Shown here: positions 6,190-12,855 of the stretch, one piece after another
Layout of the letters: each line of letters begins with the position of its first letter
Numbering within the stretch: position 1 is the first letter of the stretch
DNA from: CAZQCV01 sp964591665
GTDB taxonomy: Bacteria; Patescibacteriota; Minisyncoccia; Phycocordibacterales; UBA9973
Direction: 5' to 3'
Length of the DNA stretch: 14,203 nucleotides
Assembly: GCA_964591665.1 (NCBI GenBank)
Contig: CAZQCV010000018.1
Coordinates: 1 to 14,203, forward strand
The notes under the pieces: model-generated
The model's database searches: none
Told to the model about the DNA's origin: nothing
Seen by the model: only the letters and a program-made list of their open reading frames with translations
Made by a program: the position numbers and the translations under genes

Positions 6190-7467
6190 TTACTTATTTT
6201 TAAAGGTAATATGTGTTTTACCACCCATATATGGTACGAGCACTTCTGGGATTTTTATAGAACCATCTGCCTGTTGATAATTTTCAAGGATGGCTGCAGG
6301 AAGACGTGAGGTTGCACATGCAGTGTTATTGAGTGAGTGTACATAACGAAGTTTTCCTTCATCGTCTCGATAACGAATATTGAGTCTGCGTGTTTGGAAG
6401 TCATGGAAATATGAAGATGAGTGTGTTTCGCGATATTTTTCTTGAGATGGCATCCATGCTTCAATATCATACTTTTTTACTTGACCCAACCCAAGATCAC
6501 CACCACAGTTAACAACAACGTGATAGGGTAGCCCAAGTTGCTGCATAATATTTTCTACGTGACGAGTAATATCTTCATGAAATTGAACAGAAACCTCATG
6601 ACTTGCCTCGCAAAGGATTACTTGTTCAAGTTTGAAGAACTCATGTACACGTATGATACCTTTTACATCTTTACCATGCGCTCCAGCTTCGCGACGGAAA
6701 CATGGAGAAAACGCTATGATCTTTTTGGGTAGATCTGCCTTATCAAGAATTTCATCTGAATGATAGAACATCGTTGCTACTTCACCAGTACCGGCGAGAT
6801 ACTCACTATCTTGTGTTTTATACAAATCTTCTTCACCTTGCGGCAGATAGCCTGTCCCATAGAGTGCTTCTTTCTTTACAAGTGACGGTACGATCATTGG
6901 CGTATATCCCTCTTTGATAAAATAGTTAAGAGTAAACTGCCACAATGCAAAGAAAAGCTCTGCGCCTTCATTCTTCATAAAGTATCCCCGAAATCCCGCA
7001 ACTTTTGTCCCACGTTCAAAATCAGCAAGATCAAGACTTTCGAGAATCTCTACATGATCCTTTGGTTTAAAATCAAAAGAAGTTTTTGTACCCCAAACAC
7101 GGACTTCGATATTTTGCTCATCACTTTCACCTTCTGGAACCGTGATATCTGGAACATTTGGAACTTGAAGCATCAACTCTTGCCAACGCTTAAGCACTTC
7201 ACGGAGCTGTTCTTCTTTTGTCTTTAAATCTTCCTTCACTACACGCATTGCTTCTATCATCTGCGTACGAACAAGTGCATCTTTCTCGGCACTGATTTTA
7301 TCGGACATTTGGTTCTGTTCTGCACGAAGAGCTTCAAAAGCCTGGAGTGCAACGAGTCGCTGATCATCTACACTAATGAGTTCATGCACATTAAAAGGTA
7401 TATGCTTTTTCTTGGCACCTGCCTCAATAACGTCTTTATTTTCGCGGATAAACTTTATATCTAACAT
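6190..7467 (-). CDS. serS: Seryl-tRNA synthetase
   Basis: A class II synthetase that charges tRNA-Ser. Residues 1-100 form the N-terminal helical arm (LRAEQNQMSDKISAEKDAL and after), which grips the long variable arm of the tRNA. The catalytic core has GYTPMIVPSLV (187-197), motif 2 FRREAGAHGKDVKGIIRVHE (257-276), FHDFQTRRLNIRYR (354-367) and motif 3 SLNNTACATSRLPAAILEN (378-396), ending in IPEVLVPYMGG. The 425-residue length is normal. Motif 3 has NNTACATSR where most bacterial enzymes have NGSGLAVGR, but the motif Arg is kept; the T-x-E segment reads AGTGEVA. It is first in the serS-ftsQ-dus operon. The ATG is fixed by a -10 TATACT ending 9 nt upstream. Confidence 0.97.
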   Translation of the reverse strand: MLDIKFIRENKDVIEAGAKKKHIPFNVHELISVDDQRLVALQAFEALRAEQNQMSDKISAEKDALVRTQMIEAMRVVKEDLKTKEEQLREVLKRWQELMLQVPNVPDITVPEGESDEQNIEVRVWGTKTSFDFKPKDHVEILESLDLADFERGTKVAGFRGYFMKNEGAELFFALWQFTLNYFIKEGYTPMIVPSLVKKEALYGTGYLPQGEEDLYKTQDSEYLAGTGEVATMFYHSDEILDKADLPKKIIAFSPCFRREAGAHGKDVKGIIRVHEFFKLEQVILCEASHEVSVQFHEDITRHVENIMQQLGLPYHVVVNCGGDLGLGQVKKYDIEAWMPSQEKYRETHSSSYFHDFQTRRLNIRYRDDEGKLRYVHSLNNTACATSRLPAAILENYQQADGSIKIPEVLVPYMGGKTHITFKNK

Positions 7468-7476
7468 ATACTAGAG

Positions 7477-7482
7477 AGTATA
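7477..7482 (-). promoter_or_regulatory. -10 element of serS
   Basis: TATACT on the minus strand ends 9 nt before the serS ATG. The run TATACTCTCTAGTATATG matches the dnaX counterpart at all but two positions. No good -35 is visible. It lies back to back with the dprA -10 inside a 41-bp gap. Confidence 0.65.
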
Positions 7483-7490
7483 CACAAAAA

Positions 7491-7499
7491 TGTTATAAT
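7491..7499 (+). promoter_or_regulatory. Extended -10 promoter of dprA
   Basis: TGT-TATAAT is a perfect -10 with the TG extension, ending 9 nt before the dprA ATG. The predicted leader is about 2-3 nt. No convincing -35 exists at 17 bp, as is common with extended -10 promoters. Confidence 0.75.
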
Positions 7500-7508
7500 A
7501 CGAAAGTC

Positions 7509-8369
7509 ATGGAATATAGTGTACATACTATTTCAAAAGAAGACCTACCAAAGCAGCTCCTTGAGATACCACAACCTCCCAAAGCCCTCTCATATGTGGG
7601 AGTTCTTCCACCCAAAGAACATATCTATCTCACCATAGTCGGCTCCCGCAAATTCACTCGCTATGGCAAAGACGCATGTGAAGCGTTGATCGCAGGTCTT
7701 AAAGGATACCCGATAACTATAGTATCTGGTCTTGCACTTGGAATAGATACGATAGTGCACGAGGTCGCACTTAAACACGAAATCAACACCATAGCATTCC
7801 CAGGATCGGGACTGCATCCAACGGTACTGTACCCACGAAGCAACTATGCTCTTGCACAAAAAATAGTAGACAACGGTGGTTGTTTAATTTCAGAATTTCC
7901 AGAAATGACACGTGCAGCACTGTGGACATTCCCTTCTCGGAACCGACTCATGGCGGGAATCTCAAAAGCAGTGCTCATCATCGAAGCAGAAGAAAAGTCT
8001 GGAACACTCATCACCGCGCGAATGGCGCTCGACTATAACCGCGATGTACTCGTCGTACCCGGATCAATATTTTCTCCAAGTTCAAAAGGAACGCACATGC
8101 TCCTCAAACATGGCGCGACACCGATCGCATCAAGCGATGACATACTTGAAGCACTTGGCTTCGAAAAACGTAGCGAACTAGAAGTTCCTGAGTATGCAGA
8201 TATAACGCCAGAAGAACAACAGATGCTTGAACTCCTTTTCGAACCACAACCTCGCGACGAGCTAGTTCGCATGTCTGGCAAATCCGCTCAAGAAATAAAT
8301 ACCTTACTCACTGTCATGGAACTCAAAGGCATGATAAAAGAAGAGTACGGTGAAATTAGAAGATATTGA
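7509..8369 (+). CDS. dprA: DNA-processing protein DprA
   Basis: DprA (Smf) protects incoming single-stranded DNA and loads RecA on it in natural transformation. The Rossmann-like core shows LTIVGSRKFTRYG (41-53), IVSGLALGIDT (71-81), FPGSGL (97-102), SEFP (128-131), FPSRNRLMAGIS (141-152), EKSGTLITARMAL (162-174) and VVPGSIFSPSSKGTHMLLKHGA. A C-terminal winged-helix-like segment (about 230-286) follows, as in many DprA proteins. The N-terminal SAM-like domain of longer homologues is missing, giving 286 residues. The TGA stop at the natural end shows that UGA is not recoded. The gene is divergent from serS and precedes topA by 102 bp. It suggests DNA uptake or recombination capacity, but no com gene is in the window. 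Confidence 0.95.
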   Translation: MEYSVHTISKEDLPKQLLEIPQPPKALSYVGVLPPKEHIYLTIVGSRKFTRYGKDACEALIAGLKGYPITIVSGLALGIDTIVHEVALKHEINTIAFPGSGLHPTVLYPRSNYALAQKIVDNGGCLISEFPEMTRAALWTFPSRNRLMAGISKAVLIIEAEEKSGTLITARMALDYNRDVLVVPGSIFSPSSKGTHMLLKHGATPIASSDDILEALGFEKRSELEVPEYADITPEEQQMLELLFEPQPRDELVRMSGKSAQEINTLLTVMELKGMIKEEYGEIRRY

Positions 8370-8388
8370 GTGTTTTTTATTTGTGTAT

Positions 8389-8417
8389 TTGCCTTTTATT
8401 TTGACCTATGGTACAAA
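8389..8417 (+). promoter_or_regulatory. Possible upstream promoter of topA
   Basis: TTGCCT (8389-8394), a 17-bp spacer and TACAAA (8412-8417) with a TGG extension lie in the dprA-topA gap. If used, it would give a leader of about 48 nt on topA. It is weaker than the start-proximal promoter, and no terminator for dprA is seen in this gap. Confidence 0.3.
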
Positions 8418-8434
8418 GACGCAGTTGCAAAAGA

Positions 8435-8463
8435 TTGTGCAATGTACTAATTACTACTATACT
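8435..8463 (+). promoter_or_regulatory. Start-proximal promoter of topA
   Basis: TTGTGC (8435-8440), a 17-bp spacer and TATACT (8458-8463) end 8 nt before the topA ATG. The predicted leader is 1-2 nt. The -10 is five of six; the -35 keeps TTG only. Confidence 0.6.
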
Positions 8464-8471
8464 TACCTCAT

Positions 8472-10685
8472 ATGCGATTACTGATAGTTGAATCACCATC
8501 AAAAGCAAAAACGATCGAGAAATACCTCGGCGGTGATTTTACTGTGCGTGCATCTGTCGGACATGTGAGAGATCTTCCAAAGTCAAACAAACAAGCTATC
8601 GACATAGAGAACGGATTTGTCCCAACATACGAAGTAAGTAAAGGAAAAGAAAAAGTCATCCGAGAACTTCGTGACTTCGCTCATAAAGCAAGTGATATTA
8701 TTCTTGCGACTGACCCGGACCGCGAAGGTGAGGCAATCTCCTGGCACTTGGAGACGCTCCTCCATGAAGACAAAAAAGTAAGAGCACCAATTCGTCGTGT
8801 AACGTTCAACGAAATTACAAAAGACGCTGTAACCGAGGCTCTCAAACATCCACGTGACATTGATACAAAACTGGTAAAAGCCCAAGAAGCTCGACGGGTA
8901 CTAGATAGACTCGTAGGATATGACCTCTCTGGTGTCATTTGGAAAAAAGTCCGGTATGGACTCTCAGCTGGTCGTGTACAATCACCTGCGCTCCGTATTA
9001 TCATGGAACGCGAACGAGAAATCCGAGCGTTTATTCCTGAGACATATTGGACACTTGCAGGAAACTTTGAAACAAAAGCAAAAGATAAAATACTACTAAC
9101 TTGTGTCGACGAACCACGAGAGTACGCACTCGTTGAGAAAATTCTTGATATCGGCAAGAAAAATCCATGGATTGTGAGTGATGTAAAAACGGGAGAACAA
9201 AAACGTTCACCTCGTGCTCCGTTTACCACCAGTACACTCCAACAGACAGCGAGTTCACGACTTGGCTTTTCTCCTTCACGTACAATGCAGGTAGCACAAA
9301 AACTCTACGAAGCTGGACATATCACCTATATGCGTACTGACTCGACAAATCTCTCAACACAAGCACAAGGTGCAATACTTGGTCTTATCGAAAAAAAGTA
9401 CGGCAAAGACTACGTGCAGCCACGCATGTATAAAACAAAAAGTAAAAATGCTCAAGAAGCGCATGAAGCAATCCGACCAACACATATCGACATGCTACGC
9501 GCGGGAAACAACAATGATGAGGAGCGATTGTACAAACTTATCTGGGAACGAGTAGTATCTTCACAGATGACCGATGCAAAACTTGAAAAAACCAAAATCG
9601 TCGCAACGATTGTCGGACACGAGGATCTTCCAGCATTTGCAACTAACGGCTCACGAGTATTGTTCCCTGGCTGGCTTTCAGTTGATGTAGATGCACGCGG
9701 CGAAGATGTTGAACTCCCGCAAGTTTCTGTCGGAGAGACATTGAAATTACTAGATCTAGATAGCGACGAAAAACAGACACAACCACCAAGTAGATACACC
9801 GAGGCAGGTCTCGTGAAAGAACTTGAGGCACGTGGCATCGGGCGACCAAGTACATATGCTTCGATCATGAAAACACTTGAAGAACGAAGTTATGTCACCA
9901 AAGAAGGTCGTACTCTTTTCCCCACTGATACTGGTGACGTGGTCTCTAGTTTTCTTGAGGAACATTTTGGACAATACATTAGTGATACTTTTACAGCAGA
10001 GATGGAAGACGAGCTCGATGATATAGCAAATGGTGATCGTGAATATATAAAAACACTAACCGACTTTTATATACCATTTCAAAAAGAAGTCAAAGCAAAA
10101 GACAAACTCGAGAAAGCAACCAATATGGAGGCTGCTCCACATGATATACAATGTCCATTATGTGGGAAAGCGATGATCGTAAAATTGGCTCGAAATGGAA
10201 AGTTTTATTCATGTAGTGATTATCCTCATTGTCTCGGTGCACGCAAAATAACAGGAGAAACACTCGAGGGACCAAAAGAGATTGGAAAGGAATGTCCTAA
10301 ATGTGGCATCACCGCAAAACCAAAAGCAAAAAAACACGGCGTGTTGGTTGAACGAGAAGGTAAATTTGGGAAATTCATCAGTTGTAGTAATTATCCAAAA
10401 TGTAAATATATTGAAGCCGATCCAGAAGAAGAAGCAAGGAAAAACAGTGGCGTCAAATGCCCTGAATGCAAAGACGGCAACATGGTAGAGCGACGAGGAC
10501 GCTTCGGAATATTTTACTCATGTTCAAACTACCCTACCTGTAAAAATGCAATAAAAGCAAAGCCAACTGGAAACCTTTGCTCAATATGCGGATCACTTAT
10601 GATGGAAGGCACAAAGACCATACCAGAGCGCTGTAGTAACAAAACATGCGCAAACCATAATCCGCACAAGATGCATTCAAAATAA
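8472..10685 (+). CDS. topA: DNA topoisomerase I (type IA)
   Basis: It relaxes negative supercoils by single-strand passage. The TOPRIM domain has LLIVESPSKAKTIEKYLG (3-20, Glu 7) and ATDPDREGEAISWHL (79-93, Asp 81/Asp 83). KVRYGLSAGRVQSPALR (159-175) and the active-site HITYMRTDSTNLS (283-295, Tyr 286) follow, then LEARGIGRPSTYASI (451-465). The C-terminal part carries four cysteine modules of zinc-ribbon type: Cys 561/564/581/587, 608/611/638/644, 663/666/684/690, and a divergent fourth at 703/706/721/726. The first three share a YSCSxYPxC-like second half. These usually hold single-stranded DNA or contact RNA polymerase. The 737-residue length is normal. It ends just before a bidirectional terminator. 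Confidence 0.98.
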   Translation: MRLLIVESPSKAKTIEKYLGGDFTVRASVGHVRDLPKSNKQAIDIENGFVPTYEVSKGKEKVIRELRDFAHKASDIILATDPDREGEAISWHLETLLHEDKKVRAPIRRVTFNEITKDAVTEALKHPRDIDTKLVKAQEARRVLDRLVGYDLSGVIWKKVRYGLSAGRVQSPALRIIMEREREIRAFIPETYWTLAGNFETKAKDKILLTCVDEPREYALVEKILDIGKKNPWIVSDVKTGEQKRSPRAPFTTSTLQQTASSRLGFSPSRTMQVAQKLYEAGHITYMRTDSTNLSTQAQGAILGLIEKKYGKDYVQPRMYKTKSKNAQEAHEAIRPTHIDMLRAGNNNDEERLYKLIWERVVSSQMTDAKLEKTKIVATIVGHEDLPAFATNGSRVLFPGWLSVDVDARGEDVELPQVSVGETLKLLDLDSDEKQTQPPSRYTEAGLVKELEARGIGRPSTYASIMKTLEERSYVTKEGRTLFPTDTGDVVSSFLEEHFGQYISDTFTAEMEDELDDIANGDREYIKTLTDFYIPFQKEVKAKDKLEKATNMEAAPHDIQCPLCGKAMIVKLARNGKFYSCSDYPHCLGARKITGETLEGPKEIGKECPKCGITAKPKAKKHGVLVEREGKFGKFISCSNYPKCKYIEADPEEEARKNSGVKCPECKDGNMVERRGRFGIFYSCSNYPTCKNAIKAKPTGNLCSICGSLMMEGTKTIPERCSNKTCANHNPHKMHSK

Positions 10686-10711
10686 AAAACTACTCGTCTG
10701 AGTAGTTTTTT
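10684..10711. terminator. Bidirectional intrinsic terminator between topA and psd
   Basis: The arms AAAAAACTACTC (10684-10695) and GAGTAGTTTTTT (10700-10711) pair perfectly over 12 bp with the 4-nt loop GTCT. The T-run follows on the plus strand and, because of the A-run, on the minus strand too. It lies 0-2 bp from the ends of the two convergent genes and can stop both. Confidence 0.92.
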
Positions 10712-10713
10712 AT

Positions 10714-11319
10714 TTATCGTGCAATAACAGTTTCTCCATCAACAGTTATATCTCCGATACCAACCTCTAAAACACGAACGGCTGGCAGAACGAGTACCAC
10801 TTGCGATCCAAATGAAATAAAACCTATCTTTTGACCCTCAGTAACGACATCGCCAACTTTTACATAACTCTTAATTCTTCGAGCGAGTTGCCCTGCAACC
10901 TGAATGACACCCACAACTTCACGATCGCTTTTTATAATAGTTAGATTTTTTTCGTTCGTATTAACGAGATGAGTTTTTTGCTTGGAATAAAGTGCATTTT
11001 TGAATTTTCCCTTAAAGTGTTCAATATACACTACTGTCCCAGAAATAGGTGCTCGTTGAACATGCACATCTTTTAGATTCATCTGGATTACAACCACATG
11101 TGCTGGAAGCGTCACACCTTGCACTTCAAGTTCGTTTTGAATACCCTCTTTGAAAAAAGTCAGATGGGTTGTATCAATACGATCAATAGCTATAATCTTT
11201 CCATTTGCGGGAGAAAGTACCGCCGTACGTTCACCAATCTCACGAGCAGGAACACGCATAAAATACATCGCAAACGCAATCAAAAACACCAAAACGGTAA
11301 AAATAAAATAAAACATCAT
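10714..11319 (-). CDS. psd: Phosphatidylserine decarboxylase-like protein, archaeal type
   Basis: The protein (201 residues from the first ATG) has an N-terminal membrane helix, MMFYFIFTVLVFLIAFAMYF, and then the short archaeal-type Psd pattern: LSPANGKI (about 35-42), VIQMNLKDVHVQRAPISG, NEKNLTII, VIQVAGQLARRI and IGFISFGSQVVLVLP. In the family the chain cuts itself before the Ser of the GS pair, here FGS, to make a pyruvoyl group that decarboxylates phosphatidylserine to phosphatidylethanolamine. The GS is present. The SPADG motif reads SPANG, with Asn (codon AAT) where the family has the Asp thought to help self-cleavage. So either the mechanism tolerates Asn or the protein has another role. 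Two adjacent ATGs are possible starts (11319 or 11316). A longer GTG start at 11340 would run through the -10 element and is rejected. It is divergent from relA. No PssA is in the window. Confidence 0.82.
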   Translation of the reverse strand: MMFYFIFTVLVFLIAFAMYFMRVPAREIGERTAVLSPANGKIIAIDRIDTTHLTFFKEGIQNELEVQGVTLPAHVVVIQMNLKDVHVQRAPISGTVVYIEHFKGKFKNALYSKQKTHLVNTNEKNLTIIKSDREVVGVIQVAGQLARRIKSYVKVGDVVTEGQKIGFISFGSQVVLVLPAVRVLEVGIGDITVDGETVIAR

Positions 11320-11330
11320 ATGTGCAACGC

Positions 11331-11339
11331 AGTATATCA
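11331..11339 (-). promoter_or_regulatory. Extended -10 promoter of psd
   Basis: TGA-TATACT on the minus strand ends 11 nt before the first of two tandem ATG codons. The predicted leader is about 4-7 nt depending on the ATG used. No good -35 is at the right distance. It shares a 68-bp gap with the relA promoter. Confidence 0.6.
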
Positions 11340-11352
11340 CAAAATTTTCTAT

Positions 11353-11381
11353 TTTACATTATCAATTTTTTGTTCTATGAT
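11353..11381 (+). promoter_or_regulatory. Promoter of relA, leaderless
   Basis: TTTACA (11353-11358), an exact 17-bp spacer and TATGAT (11376-11381) each match consensus at five of six positions. The ATG at 11388 begins 7 nt after the last -10 base, which is where transcription should start. The mRNA would then begin with its start codon. This is the best-supported promoter in the window. Confidence 0.8.
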
Positions 11382-11387
11382 ACGTGT

Positions 11388-12851
11388 ATGCCAAATATCG
11401 AAGACATTATCGACAAACTCCCTTCCCCACCAAAAAAAGACGTGGAACTCCTCCACCATGCATACGATTTCGCGCTTAAAGCGCACCAAGGACAAGAACG
11501 AAAGAGTGGCGAACCATATTTTGTTCATGTGTTTGCAACCGCCAAATACCTCGCAGAACTCGGTATGAACCCGACGGTAATTGCTGCTGGATTTCTGCAT
11601 GACACCATAGAAGATACTACCGTGACAGCCAAAGATATTGAAAAAGAATTCGGTAAAGAAGTACTTGAACTAGTGAAAGGCGTAACTAAACTCGGCACCG
11701 TTAAGTATAAAGGTGTTGAACGAAACGTAGAGAACTTACGAAAGTTTTTTGTGGCAATGGCAGCAGATCCACGAGTACTTATTATCAAACTCTGCGATCG
11801 CTTACACAACGTACAAACACTTACGCATGTGCGAGAAGATAAACGCGAACGTATTGCAAAAGAGACACTCGAAATCTACGCTCCTCTCGCGAACCGTCTT
11901 TCTCTCGGTAAACTAAAAGGTGCACTTGAAGATGCAGCTTTCCCCTACGCATATCCTGAAGGATACGAACAGGCAAAAAAAGCACTCAAAGAGCGCAAAG
12001 AAATGGATGAAAAACATCTTATTGATTTTCAAAAACTTTTTGCACAGAAACTAAAACAAGAGAAAATTGATCTTGTCTCACTAGATCACCGAGTGAAGCA
12101 CTTATATTCTCTCTGGAAAAAACTTACCAAATACGATGGTGATATTACTCGAGTCCACGATATTATGGCTGTACGAGTTATTGTTAAGTCAATTGAAGAC
12201 TGTTATCGAGTTCTCGGTATTATCCACGGAACATGGAAACCTCTTCCAGGACGCATCAAAGATTATATTGCCCTTCCAAAATCAAACGGATACCGGTCAT
12301 TACATACAACGATACTCACCGGAACTGGCGGTATTGTGGAAGTTCAGATTCGGACAGAAGAAATGCATTTAGAAGCAGAATACGGTATCGCTGCACACTT
12401 TGCATACAAAGAAAGAATCAAGCTCCACAACAAAGACATTAAAAAACAATATGAGTGGATAGAGCAACTCCGCGATACACAAAAAGGAATAAAAGATACT
12501 GATGATTTTTTCGCATCACTTAAAATGGACTTCTTTCAGAGTAGAGTATTTGTATTTACTCCAAAGGGCGATGTCATAGATCTCCCAGAAGGAGGTTCCG
12601 TGGTTGATTTCGCGTATCATGTACACAGTGATATTGGAAACAGAGCAACAGGAGCAAAAGTGAACGGCAAATTTGTATCACTTGAGAGCAAACTTCATAA
12701 TGGTGATATTGTAGAGGTTACAGTACAAAAAAATGCAAAACCAAACCCAAAATGGTTAGAATTCGTAAAAACATCAATAGCGCGAAATCGTATCCGTGCG
12801 TATTTCAAACATAATCCTATTGAAAAGAAGTACGAAAAATATCTCACGTAA
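11388..12851 (+). CDS. relA: RelA/SpoT family (p)ppGpp synthetase/hydrolase, short form
   Basis: It makes and probably degrades the alarmone (p)ppGpp. The hydrolase HD domain has His 47, HDTIED (71-76) and KLCDRLHN with Asp 137, so the metal-binding set looks complete. The synthetase domain has RVHDIMAVR (Asp 258), RIKDYIALPKSNGYRSLHTT (289-308) and EVQIRTEEMH (Glu 318). The RIKD form is the RXKD signature of bifunctional enzymes; RelA-only enzymes have EXDD. A TGS domain follows (about 385-450, VFVFTPKGDVIDLPEGGSVVDFAY). The protein ends at 487 residues, shortly after TGS. The helical, zinc-finger/conserved-cysteine and ACT regions of the usual ~730-residue enzymes are absent, with no sign of a frameshift. 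Start: ATG 11388, chosen over the GTG at 11322 because the promoter lies between them. It converges with parB. Confidence 0.95.
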   Translation: MPNIEDIIDKLPSPPKKDVELLHHAYDFALKAHQGQERKSGEPYFVHVFATAKYLAELGMNPTVIAAGFLHDTIEDTTVTAKDIEKEFGKEVLELVKGVTKLGTVKYKGVERNVENLRKFFVAMAADPRVLIIKLCDRLHNVQTLTHVREDKRERIAKETLEIYAPLANRLSLGKLKGALEDAAFPYAYPEGYEQAKKALKERKEMDEKHLIDFQKLFAQKLKQEKIDLVSLDHRVKHLYSLWKKLTKYDGDITRVHDIMAVRVIVKSIEDCYRVLGIIHGTWKPLPGRIKDYIALPKSNGYRSLHTTILTGTGGIVEVQIRTEEMHLEAEYGIAAHFAYKERIKLHNKDIKKQYEWIEQLRDTQKGIKDTDDFFASLKMDFFQSRVFVFTPKGDVIDLPEGGSVVDFAYHVHSDIGNRATGAKVNGKFVSLESKLHNGDIVEVTVQKNAKPNPKWLEFVKTSIARNRIRAYFKHNPIEKKYEKYLT

Positions 12852-12855
12852 TTAG

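Noticed and set aside
8367..8369. UGA recoding as in Gracilibacteria/Absconditabacteria
   Set aside because: TGA ends dprA at the natural protein end, and none of the conserved ORFs contains an in-frame TGA.
8681..9229. 182-codon minus-strand ORF opposite topA
   Set aside because: It mirrors the conserved TOPRIM region; the composition (Ser/Arg-rich) is typical of antisense reading.
11320..11387. Longer starts for relA (GTG at 11322) and psd (GTG at 11340)
   Set aside because: Both extensions run through promoter -10 elements and add residues with no family match. The ATG starts give the expected N-termini.
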